Shown here piece after piece: positions 47,214-58,032 of a stretch of DNA of 64,000 nucleotides. This DNA comes from Gymnorhina tibicen. Its lineage: Eukaryota > Chordata > Aves > Passeriformes > Artamidae. The translations under genes were made by a program, and so were the position numbers. The stretch is from the NCBI GenBank assembly GCA_013399875.1, contig VXAZ01000382.1:460150-524149 (forward strand), written 5' to 3'. The notes below the pieces were generated by a model, which was given only the letters and a program-made list of their open reading frames with translations, was not told the origin of the DNA and made no database searches. Each line of letters begins with the position of its first letter. Within the stretch, counting starts at the first letter, position 1.

Positions 47214-47290
47214 AAATCCTAGCCCCACTGAAGCCAGTGGCAAAATTCCTAATGCCTTACTCCCCTGGGAGCAGGATTTGGCCCGGCAGG
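47214..47290. repeat. Ancient amniote interspersed-repeat piece (unnamed)
   Basis: CCCCACTGAAGCCAGTGGC, AAAATTCCTAATGCC, then CCCTGGGAGCAGGATTTGGC matches an old amniote pattern CCATTGAAGTCAATGGCAAAA, CTCCCATTGACTTCAATGGG, AGCAGGATCTGGCCC. It is related in wording to 30861-30912. Family name not assigned. Confidence 0.5.
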
Positions 47291-49242
47291 GATGGACAGT
47301 AGCTAAGCCCACCACCTCCCATCCCTGGAGATCTTCCCAGGGCAGCAGTAATCAAAATAATTCATTTGCAGTTCTAAGCCTTTGATGCATGACTGCTGAG
47401 AAAGAAGATTTGTGAAAGCTGTGACAAACTTACACCTCAGCTTTCAGAAAAAGAGAAAAAAATCTGTTACTGGAAAATTTGCCAATTTTTTCCCTCTAGC
47501 CCTTAATGCACAGCAATCCATTTGACCATATAATTATTACTTAAAGGAAAGGAGTTGGTAAAAGAAGCGTAATTTATGAGGGTGAACAAGGAAACAGATG
47601 AGATATATGGAAGAAATATTAGAAGAAAAACACAAAAATAAGAGAAACAATGCTGTATAATGCTGTCAGACCTAAATCAAAGTCAGAAGGGAAAAATGAG
47701 ACGCTCGTGTACACAGATTATGCCACCATCAGTTTTTGTTGGAGAAGGAAGAACCTTGGCAATCAAGATTATCTGATAATTACCTTTCTTAATGCATTAA
47801 ATTCACTCAGCTTCACCTTCAGGCATTAGCTGAAGAAAATAATGGCACACATCCTCATGGTTAATGGTTAAACCCTATTTCCAAGAAATCTATTACATGT
47901 GGTGTCACCTAGAAACCCACACAATAAAGCATCTTTAAAAGATGCACTGATAGAAAAGGATGGGGTTTGGAAACATAAATAGCAGTTGTTTGCATCAAAA
48001 CATTTTAACGTGCAGGCTTTAGTAATACTAATGAAAGTTTGATTGTCTTTGTTAATTAGCTCCCCGCCCTCCTTTGTCAGCTGCAGAACAAACCTTCTCC
48101 TGCTGGCATCTCAGGATGCATTAGACATCATTAAACATCATTTTTAAATGAACATTTCATTTAAAAGAGATTAATTTTCAAAGTATGGCAGCGCTTGAAA
48201 ACTAATCTGTAAAACGATACAGCTGCTGAAGAATACCTCCACCTCCTAATTCCCCAGTATTTATGGACAGATCAGTCCACGTGCTGCCGCTAATGAGGTT
48301 TGGAGAGTCTATTTGATAATCTACCGCCTCCCAAAGGGACTCTGCCGAGTGGCCAACCCCTTTCCCACAGGATGTGCAAGCTAGCCTTGGGCCAGCAGAG
48401 AGCCACACACATCATCTTGCTGGTCATACAAGCTCTGCAAAGGATAAATTTAACTGGAATCTGCTTTTCATCCCTTCCCGCGCCTGAGCACACGTCCCTG
48501 GCAGGCAGCATCTCCAAGACGACGTCGTGGTGGGATGAGCCTGATCTCAGGGGGCCAGGTGCTGAATCCAGCACGTTCCCCGGGGTGCAGACCCCCTCCA
48601 CAGCACGCTGCTTTTCCAGACCCTACCCTCTGCTATTTCCAGAGCAGTTACGGAGTTTCACCTTAAAATACTTTGCAGGGAGTTGCCGGGTTGCTCTGGG
48701 TGTTTGAATTGGTCACACCAGCAGGAACCAGAACCTTCTATGGTTCGCTGCCATCATCATGGGGTCAGCACGGGAGAAGAAAAACGGACCAGAGCTGCTA
48801 TGTAAATACAGAATGAAACACCATTTTTATGTAAAATTTGGGTTGGTCTTAGAGAAACTGACCATTTTTTTAAAAATAAATAATTTTTTGCTGAAGAAAG
48901 GGTCATTTCTGCTTGAGAACAAGAGAGGTGTCTGTTTGCAGCACACACAAATTCACGTGCTTCCAGAAAAGCCTGGGAAATGGTTCTTCCCAACTGGGTG
49001 CCCTTTATCTGATGGCAGGTTTCCTCTACAGTGTAAACTGGACCTTTCTGAGACAAAAAGACCAAGAAATTTTAGGTAATTCTTCTAAACAAATGGTCTG
49101 TGGACTCTGTCGTGTCTCCAGCTGCTCCGCTGAAACACGGGGAAGGAAACCTATCAGTCACATCATGGAACTGCTCTAACAGTGCATAATGAAATGGAAT
49201 TTGTTACAGGATTTGGGAAAAGAAATTAGAGATTACCAGCAC

Positions 49243-49300
49243 AGCTGATTTTCTCCCGTGCTAATATAACTCCGGTGACTCCCACGGGACTCCTGCCTGT
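49243..49300. repeat. Possible ancient repeat piece
   Basis: TAACTCCGGTGACTCCCACG, GGACTCCTGCC resembles the same ancient wording (AACTCCATTGACTTCAATGGGACTCCTGCC). It is weak and short. Confidence 0.3.
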
Positions 49301-51149
49301 CATGGACCTTAATTTAAGCCAACTCTTCAGCAATGTCCGGGAGTAAAGACAGAAATTTAATAACTTTGCTGAAGTCTCAGGAGTTGATGAGATTTCAGCA
49401 TTATCTTTGGGCACAATAAATACTAAAATGGAAGCTGAATTGGCTTTTACTTGCTATAATTTGAAAGTGTTTGTTATTTTTTTTTTTAATGTGGATTGCT
49501 TAATTAGAAATACAGGTGCATTCATTGTGCTGTATTTTACTGCTCAACTTAAAAAGCCATTTTAAAACTACTGATACAAAGCAAAACAAATACTAGCTGT
49601 TTAATTGGTTTTACTAAAAGTAATTTTAAATTAGTCATTTTTTTTGATTAAGTAATTTTAATTATACACTAAAAATATTTATCTGTTAAGTGAGGACCCA
49701 TAAAATGAATACAGGAAAGGAATAAAGGTGCCACTACAAGTGATGGAATGGAGACTCTCTGTGACAGTTACTAAAAACTGGCCACTATAAATAAGATTTT
49801 CCCTTCTGTTGCATGACATTATTTTGGATTTTTTTTGTATGGACTAACCGTTAAAGCACCTCACGTATGACTCAGAGTGTAATTTTATTCTATCAGAGTC
49901 AGGACTGCAATGTACTTTTCCAGGGACAACACCTACACAGTCTCCAATGCCCTGTACAGCAGAGGTGAGCAGTGCTGACGGGGCCGTGTCCCAAACATTT
50001 TGTGCTGCACTTGGCAGAGCACAGCTTGTCCCAAGAGAGGCTGTTTATCACTGATGCTGTGCAGCACTGGCCAGAGAATGCCCCAGCAGCTTTCCTCGTG
50101 TCCTTATGGGTCGTGCTGGAGACCAAAAGCCGTTTTTATCACCCACTGCCTGCAGCTGACGATCACATATTATCTGCAGGTATCACGGCATTGTTCCTCT
50201 CCTGTGCAGGACTCAGGGAAAATGCTGTTAAGTCAGTCCTTCAGCTGTCCCAGGTAAAACAGCCACATTTAAACCCTGATTCTGTGTACGCCGGTTGCTT
50301 GAGCAGATCCCCTGGAGTTTACTGCAGGAGAAAAGCAACCCATATTTGGTCATTAAATTTAGATTCTTTTTGCTCATCTTATTCACACAGTCAGAAAAAA
50401 GGTATTTGTATCATTTTGCTTTTCAATGGATGGAATAAAATTAGCTGCATAACAAGTGTCCTTGATCATGAATTATATAAAGCAATGCATTTATTTGGAA
50501 TTCCAAATACACAAAAGATGCAAAGACGGTGAATGAGAAAATACACCTGCCAAAAGAAGAAAGGATCCAATTTTCCATGCATAGTGCAGATCATATTCCT
50601 AAAATGGCTGGAGCAGTCTGAAAATGTTATTCTAAGGGACATATCCTGACAGTCCCTCTGACAGATGTACCTTAATTGTTGACTGACTGAGATTTTAGGT
50701 ACCTGCACCAGAGTCAGTGAGCGAGGCCAGTGGGTTCGTCTCATGGAACTGCTTAATCTTTAGTGCAGTTAGTGGAAACCCTGCAGCACCACAGAGACAA
50801 TCTGCTCTGGCCCGTGTCTGCATTCCCATCTTCCCAGCAGCCATATCCAAAATGCAACTGTGCCTCTAGACAGAAATCCAGTCCACGAAAGTTAAACGTA
50901 ACGATGGGCATGCTTCAGGTGAGACCAGAGGTTCATCTCAGGTAGAGTCCTCTCTTCTAGAGTGGCCAGACCAGTGTTCCAGTAAATATTTGGAAATGAA
51001 GGATGTTTTGAGCAGGAGGTTGGTTTAATGTATTTACTAATCCCTCACTGGGTTTCCTTCCCTTGAGAAGATGCATTTCTGCCTCTTTGAGGCTACAGGA
51101 AGCAATATGAACCTTCAGGTGCCGTTCTCCACCTTAGATCCAGGTCTTA

Positions 51150-51310
51150 GAACCAGAATCATTCAGGCTGGAAAAGACCTTTAGGATCTTCAAGTCCAAC
51201 AGTCAATCCAGCACTGCCACCATGGTCACCACTAAACCACGTCCTTAAGAGCCATATCCACATGTTTTTTAAACACTTCCAGGGATGGTGACTCCACCAC
51301 TTCCAGGTTT
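51150..51310 (-). mobile_element. CR1 LINE, 3'-end fragment (GCTGGAAAAG subfamily)
   Basis: The complement of a CR1 end: AGAATCATTCAGGCTGGAAA, AGACCTTTAGGATCTTCAAG, CCAACAGTCAATCCAGCAC, ACCACTAAACCACGTCCTTA, CTTCCAGGGATGGTGACTCC. Same subfamily as 46344-46655 but truncated earlier. Confidence 0.93.
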
Positions 51311-51503
51311 TCTAGGTCTCTTCATCTCTGAGAGTGCCCATCCATCAGATTAGCAACAGCAAGTCTCTGCTTTGGCAAACCAGTCTAGGGACAAAAGAGG
51401 TGGCCCTGTGATGTAGGCGTTGAGGACAGTCAAACTGACTCCACAAGAAAATGTCCTCTCCAGGAGGTGCTCAGCTTGAGAGGACTTTGTCTTTGGTCCC
51501 AGC

Positions 51504-51598
51504 ACTGCAGGTGGGCATCCACAGCTCAAAATCTCCTCCCTGTTGAACACTGAACTGCAGGTGGGCATCCACAGCTCCAAATCTCCTCCCTGTTGAAC
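51504..51598 (+). repeat. Two-copy tandem repeat, 50-bp period
   Basis: The block beginning ACTGCAGGTGGGCATCCACA and ending CTCCCTGTTGAAC occurs at 51504-51548 and again at 51554-51598. Only about one base differs (CTCAAAATC versus CTCCAAATC). The near-identity indicates a recent duplication, and a copy-number polymorphism is possible. Confidence 0.92.
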
Positions 51599-52745
51599 GC
51601 CACGCAGCCGCTGGGCAGGTGGAGACCCTCACGTTTTGGTGCCTGTGCCCCAAGATCCGTGACCATTTTAAATGACACCATCAATGGCTACCAAAAAAAA
51701 CCCAAATGCAAAACAAAGGGCTCAGTCCTGGCTCTGTGGTTAAGGACCCAGAGCAATTGTAAATGATGTAAGGAATTATCAAATTAATTTAGGTTCCTTC
51801 CAGGTCAGACAGTCCTGGGCAGCCAGCTGGACTGGGTTCAGTCTGAGACCCTGGGCAGAATGGATTCCAGCCAATATTAATAATTGCTTTACTAATTGAG
51901 GTTCTTTGTTTAGAATCTACGAATTATAATTTAGGGTCTGGGGCATCTGCTATTCCCTTTCACAAAAAATTAAAGCACCTGGATGACAGCATCACTATTT
52001 TTCAGCTCTTGTTGAGCATAACAGCTTTGAGATCTTGGAGTTTACAACGTGCTTATTTTATATGGTTTGGTGCTCTCCTTGCTTTCTTTGGTCCTTTGGA
52101 AATGACTGGAACCATGAACATCCTCTGGGTGACCACCTTTGACCAAAGGGAATCATTGCTCAGCGATACAACCAATTTTATCTGCATTAAAAAGGAGAAG
52201 GAGAACTCCACGGCGTCATTTTTCCACTTTATTTGTGCAATAATGTGAAAGCCCAGACCAACTCAGAATTATGCAAAACACCAGGACACGAAGCATCTAA
52301 TTACAGTCTGACTTTACTGCTTTCTAACACCCTAAGTCAAAGTAGGTGAACTACGAAGAACATGAAATAATTGCAATCATTATCACATAAAATGCACTGT
52401 ACATGATTTTAGAGTGGTTTTGGGCTAAATCTATCTTTAGCTTAGCCCCATGATATAAAGTCCCATTTGTGCTAATAATTCCAAACCCCAGCTCAGGGAA
52501 GTGCAACAGAGCTTGATGAAAGCCAAATTTGGGGGGTGACTGGAGTGTTTAATTCCTCTGGTGCATGAGAAATTCCTCTGACTAAGAAATCTTGGATATT
52601 ATTCCATTGATGTTACCTCTGGCAGAGCCTTGTGGAAATGGTGAAAATGGAATCAACCTCTCAAGATCTGGGCCCTGCATACCTGAATTTCCATGATAAT
52701 ACATCAAGATAGAAAACTTTAATTGCTTATATCTATGCAACATTT

Positions 52746-52797
52746 TATGAGATCTGCTACAAGCTTGTAGCTATGAGATCTGCTACGAGCCTGCAGT
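52746..52797 (+). repeat. Two-copy tandem repeat, 26-bp period
   Basis: TATGAGATCTGCTACAAGCT at 52746 recurs as TATGAGATCTGCTACGAGCC at 52772. The copies differ at a few positions, so this duplication is older than the one at 51504-51598. Confidence 0.88.
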
Positions 52798-53160
52798 TCA
52801 ATCCATTTGCTCTTAAAATCAGCTTCTTAAATAAATTTTTAAGAAAACCCTCTGCTCAGCTCAGCTCTTTTATCCTTTATTTATGCTTTGTTTAAAACTA
52901 CCAGAGTTGATAAGACTGAGCGAGGTTGCTTTGCACCTCTCAGAAGATGTGTGCACATTAAACATATTGGCAATATTTATTTATTCTGCCATCTGTCCCG
53001 CCAGCTCCACGCTCCCAACAGTTTGGCCTAGAGAGGGCCAAAAATCACCTGAGCATCATAAACCGAGTCCCCGGCTGTCAGCGTAACACATTGAGCCCAC
53101 AGCTGCCGTCCTGCCGCCTTGATTTAATGAGGTTCCTAAAGTACGTGGACAAGTATTCGG

Positions 53161-53420
53161 GCTCTTGGTTGCCATGGCGATGGAGCGGGCGCTTGGAGCG
53201 GCTGTCGGCAGCATCCCCATCCGCGGGAATCAGCTCGGGGCCCATCGGGCTGGGGACACGGCCGGGCTGGGGGCACGGGGCCCGGCCCCGAGGAGCAGCG
53301 CTCTGCACCGAGATAAACACCTCGGTTTTCGCTCTGCCTGCCCCCGAGCTGTTTCGCAAGCGCGGCGTTTCGCATCCTCCGAGCCGGATCTCTTCCCTCG
53401 GGTTCCGGGAGAAACCTGGG
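53161..53420. promoter_or_regulatory. CpG island
   Basis: A hand count gives about 27 CG dinucleotides in the 240 bases 53161-53400, with GC content near two thirds. The observed number is close to that expected from base composition, so it meets the usual island criteria. Flanking DNA to the left is AT-rich and CpG-poor, and a CR1 copy abuts it on the right. An RFX X-box sits at the left edge. Plus and minus frames of 130-199 codons cross the island, but some continue into the CR1, so they are GC-driven and not a gene. It could be a promoter of an unannotated transcript or a distal element; no first exon can be defined. Confidence 0.65.
53168..53181. promoter_or_regulatory. RFX-family X-box motif
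   Basis: GTTGCCATGGCGAT differs at two bases from the palindromic X-box GTTGCCATGGCAAC bound by RFX transcription factors, which control ciliary and other genes. Its place at the edge of a CpG island supports function. Binding is inferred, not shown. Confidence 0.55.
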
Positions 53421-53421
53421 G

Positions 53422-53545
53422 TCGTGGAAGCACAGGTGATGCTGAGTTGGAAGGGGCACATCCAGACCAGCAAATCCAACTCCTGGCCCTGTGCAGGACA
53501 CCCCAAGAACCCCACCCTGTGCCTGAGGGTGTTGTCCAAACTTGG
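53422..53545 (-). mobile_element. CR1 LINE, 3'-end fragment
   Basis: The complement of a CR1 end: TGCTGAGTTGGAAGGGGCAC, CAGCAAATCCAACTCCTGGC, CCTGTGCAGGACACCCCAAG, AACCCCACCCTGTGCCTGAG, GGTGTTGTCCAAAC. It shares its subfamily with 6059-6340. It lies directly against the CpG island. Confidence 0.9.
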
Positions 53546-56500
53546 TCAATACTACATTCCCCAGAGGAAAAGGATTCATCCATGGTTGACTCAAACATCT
53601 CTGAATTTCCTATTGCTTTTTGCAGCATTTACTACACTAGAGCAGCACCTACATTTCTGAGGCCAAATGCTTTTCTACTGAGTCAATTTACCTGTTTTCA
53701 GAAGACAAACACTGATGTGCAATCTGTGATTCGTGTAGATGTTTCCTCACACAGAAAGAACTGAAAACCAGAGTAGCAATCCAGTGACAGGGAGAAAACA
53801 TGTCATGCCAGATAATTCAGGTCGGATTCCTACACATTTCCACCACAGCAGACAGGGACAGAATTTTTTCCCACATATTTTCAAAGCTAAAATGTTTTAA
53901 GAATATTTTTCCTTCTGTCCAGAAGCATGAAAGGGGTAATTTCCCCCTTTAGGTATATCTGGAACACTCAGACTTGAATGACAGGTTGATTCAGACACTC
54001 ATCATGCCCAAAAACCCCAACAATTAAACATATTTCAATCATTAGTCCAAATCTCATTGTACCACTTTATAGCCTTGCAAGATTATTAATCAGATCCAAA
54101 GGAAGCTGCTTCTTGCCCCTTTCCCAGCCCTTCTGACAGGAGCATTCAGACATTACCTTTCAGCCTGGAATATTAAAGCCCAAAGAGCACCATTTCAGGG
54201 GGATTAGTCACACATGTTTACATTGCACCGGCCGTTCAACCTCGCTTGTCCTGAGATGGATCTTAGCAATAAAGCAAACAGCTACACTGTGTAACAACCC
54301 AAGTGGGTAATCAAGGCCTCTGAACAAAGACAGGGAATTAGAAGGTTTGGGGTTTCTGTGAAAGCAGCAAAAGATGTCATCAAAGTTGGTACAAACCGGC
54401 ATTTAAGAAAGTATCACGTCAAGTCCCAAAAAATGCTGCAAGTACTTCGTAAGGGGAGGTGGAAAAGCACAAGACCATAATGACAAAAATTCAGTCCCTC
54501 TGGGAGCATTTTAGAACACAGGATCCACATTTCAAGCAAAGAAATTCCCCAGCAAACCCACTCCTCTCCATAGGAAAAAGCGTCAATAATCAGACCTGTT
54601 CTTGACACGGCATTTTGTCACTCATCAAATCCTCTGTGTCCAGAGGGAAACAAATTCCAAAGGAATTCACCTGGGGAGTAGGAATTTCCTTCTGTGGGAA
54701 CTAATACCATCATTTTTGCTACAGTTCTGAGCAGATGTTTTACAGCTTATGCTGCTCACCGAAACGGAGCCTTCAGAGCTAAGCCCTCAGGAGCTGAGTT
54801 GCAGCAGCGCTGCGGCGGGGACAGCATGGTCCGTGTCACTCCGTGGTTTGTCACTCATCGAGGTCGGTTCCAGTGCAAACACAGCAAACACAGCCCACAC
54901 AGTTTTACTTGCAGCTGGAGATTTATTTTACGCCATTTACCACAGCCGCGGGTTTCACCAGAGACGTCTTACAGGCTGGATTTCCTCATCAAAATGGTAC
55001 CATCTTCAAAGAGGGAGTGTTGTTTTCTAAACTTCCATGTCCAATTTTCCTGTGGCAGCTACAGTGGCCAAGGGACGTCTACAACTTGTAGTATTGCCTC
55101 AGCTACAGGAATTTGTGACTTGGAGCCAATCCAAGACATGCTGATCTTCAGAAGAAAATCCACTGCTCTGCTCGTGCTCGCTGCCAGTCCTCATCAGTCC
55201 TACCAGTCACAGGAAGAGGAGATTAAAGGCAAAGGCGTATCCAAAGTCTCTCCAGTGAGGAGTGAAGCATTTCAGCGCTGCACCACAACGACACATTTCA
55301 TCTTGGCAAACCTGTCCTTGGCAAGGAGCTACTTCTGCCACGGCACTTCGTCTTGTTCTTTTCAGTCAAATTGGGTCTTATGGCACCTTTGTGACATCTT
55401 TGGCTTCCTCTGAGTAACTGGCATGGATGAAGTTAGAAAAGAGAATCTACAGTTCACTTGGAAATGGTGCTGAGGGCTGGTAACATCTTACCCTGTGACC
55501 ACACAGGCTTCAGTGGCCGATCATGAAATGCTACAGCTCATGCAAAACATCCTCCCACTGTTTGCACAGGGCCTGGCCCCACCAAGCAAAGCCAGGACTG
55601 GAAGATCAATCACAACTTCTCCACCTAACCAGATATTCAGACTACTCTGATTCCCAAACCTATCAAAACTGTGTTTGCTCTACCTGGCCCTTTGCGTGGT
55701 ATTTTCACGACAGTCAATCCTCACGTAAACAAGCAATAAAACTAATGACACTGCCCCTCCTGTCATTGCAATGGCAAAACATTTTGTTTTATTGAACTCA
55801 GAGGATCTTGGTTCAAGATTCAGAACACACCTGAAGGAAAAAGTAGCACATTCCTAACCAAAACTGGGCTGCCCAAGGGCAGAAAAATGAACAATTGCAA
55901 TGACATCTGAGACCTTCACTTTACTACAGGAGCAGCCAGACAGGGGAAAAGCACTATGGACTGATCTGCTCATTGCTTTCCATACTGCACTACGAGGCTT
56001 TCCTTCCACCAGGAACCTCTCACCTTGCTTCAACTTCTCACACTGACCAGCCCAGAGCACCCACTGGGACGGCAGCAGAAACCTCCTGTAACAGGGCACT
56101 GGGATGAACGAGTTAATCAAAGCCATCCGTGAAAACCTAAGGCCAGTGTCTCCACTGACACCACCAGGTAACTGCCTTAAAACGTGATACTGTGATCCTA
56201 CTCACGTATTTCTGCAGTGGTGATTTCCACACAAAGCATTTCTCTAAAGCTGAGTGGTCCAGAAAACTCTGGCTTGGGATTTTTTTATTTGGTCTTTCTA
56301 TTTTATGGAATATACAGAAACTTTAAAAAAAAAAAAGGTTTTAAATGTTTGAGATTGAGGTTGTTCTTGCAATATACAGACTCTAGATTCGTAGTAGTAA
56401 ATGAGAGCTCTGTTCCATCTTCTGCACAAAGACACAATTCTGACTTCTATCCCAGCTTGGATATTAAAAGTTAACTTCAAATCCCTTCATGAAATGGATG

Positions 56501-57993
56501 TTTATTCTGGGGGTTTTTATATGCAGTTTTTGGCATGGTGTGATTTGGTTTATATTTACTTTTCCCCACCATAGCTATAATTTCCTCTTTCAGGATGGTG
56601 AAGTGTTCTCTAACTGGCTTTTAGTTTGCTTCATTCACTCTTTGCACCTCATAAAAGAGCTTTGAAGAGCTCCCACTCTGCTGAAAGAACTCCTACAGAG
56701 GCTGTACTTGCTGTAAAATACGATGACATTAGTTAAGTGATACGATTCTCCAAACGCATATCCCTGACATCAGCCTCCAGGAGTCTGTATTCCAGGGAAG
56801 CATCAGTCCATAATAAGTCCATATACAACAGGGAGTGATGTGATCAGAGCATGTCCTACTGAAACACTTGTTCTTATGAAGTCCATGAATATTGCTTTTA
56901 AGTGTAAAAAAAGTAATCTATTCTGGAAAGACACTTATGAACAGAGAGGGGGAAAGAATACTCTCTGATCTCTTGAGCTGAGCTCTCAAGACATCAATGA
57001 CTATGGACTCATTTATAATCTCCACTAATTTACTGGCTGCCCTAGGGACACACTTTGATCTTTGGGAAGATCTACTGTATCTCTCTGCTTTGCAACAGGC
57101 AATAAAAACTGTAACCCTTATAATAAAGTGGTCTAAATAATGTAGTCATAGCATCTAGCCCCCAGTTCATCAAGGAAGATGCCACCTTGCACTCTACGTC
57201 CTTGGCATAATCATTCATCACCAGCGTGGGAAGGCTTGGCTGTGCACAACAAGTTTTGTAGTAGATGTCCTTTCTCTGCGACACGTGCTGTGTGAAAGTC
57301 TGTATAATTAACGTCAAGGATCACTGCTACACTTTGAGCTGAGGATGGGAAGCAAATGCAGCTTGCTTCCCAAAGCCGGCTGGTTGGTTGGTCAGGCTGC
57401 TGTCATTAGAGGCTGTGGTTATTCAGGTTATTCATCTGAGGCGTTGGGTACACATGGCAGCACCTCACAGCACTGGGATGTGCTCTGCAGGAGGTTTTGC
57501 AGGGGAAGGAAAACACATGGCACCCTCAGACAAGGGGCTGCAGGTGCAGAGCCGTGCTGGCAAAAGGAACCAGGTACCACGGGAGAGGTGAGGGTCAGCA
57601 CTGCTGCACATCCAGCACTGAAGCACTCCTGCTGATCCACGAGCGGCTCCAGAGCTGCAGCAGCACCTCCTTCTCCTTGCCACGGCACTCTGAGACAGGC
57701 AAGAGGGCTCTTACTGCTTTCTATGACTCACTTCAAATCTCCTGCTGGCCCAGGCTCAGCTCTCTCCTTCTCTCACTTGTCCTCTGCTCTCTCCCCTTTC
57801 TTTGGCGTTCAGCCGCGCTCTCGCTCAGAGCAGCGCGCAGCCGTGGAGCTGACACACTGCCTGGTGCCGCTGCGCCCCTCGCCCTGCCCGCGTGTCACTC
57901 CCTTCCCTCCACATCCCTACAGTTTAGTTCTTTCATTAAACTGCAGCCATCCCAAGAAATCACTTCTCCTACAGAAAAGTCCCATCTCCTGCG

Positions 57994-58032
57994 GAGATAT
58001 TCCTCTGAAGGAAGCAGAGATATTCCTCTGAA
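57994..58032 (+). repeat. Tandem microduplication, 23-bp period
   Basis: GAGATATTCCTCTGAA at 57994 is repeated exactly at 58017 after GGAAGCA. It is a short local duplication. Confidence 0.8.

Larger units (their letters stand above)
46656..51149. other. Single-copy non-coding DNA
   Basis: No gene is recognised in these 4.5 kb. Ancient repeat pieces lie at 47214-47290 and possibly 49243-49300. A T run lies at 49478-49488. A 186-codon plus frame (49972-50532) has no domain I know and no codon or splice context, and is treated as chance. Confidence 0.5.
51311..53160. other. Single-copy DNA with two microduplications
   Basis: No gene is recognised. It contains tandem duplications at 51504-51598 and 52746-52797 (listed separately). 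The right part is AT-rich until the CpG island begins at about 53160. Confidence 0.5.

Noticed and set aside
49972..50532. 186-codon plus-strand open frame
   Set aside because: No domain, signal or splice context is recognised, a second plus-strand frame is open across part of it, and its length is near the maximum expected by chance for 64 kb.
53165..53764. 199-codon plus-strand open frame starting in the CpG island
   Set aside because: The frame continues through a minus-strand CR1 copy and its GC-rich first part has no domain, so it is a by-product of CpG-island composition plus a repeat.
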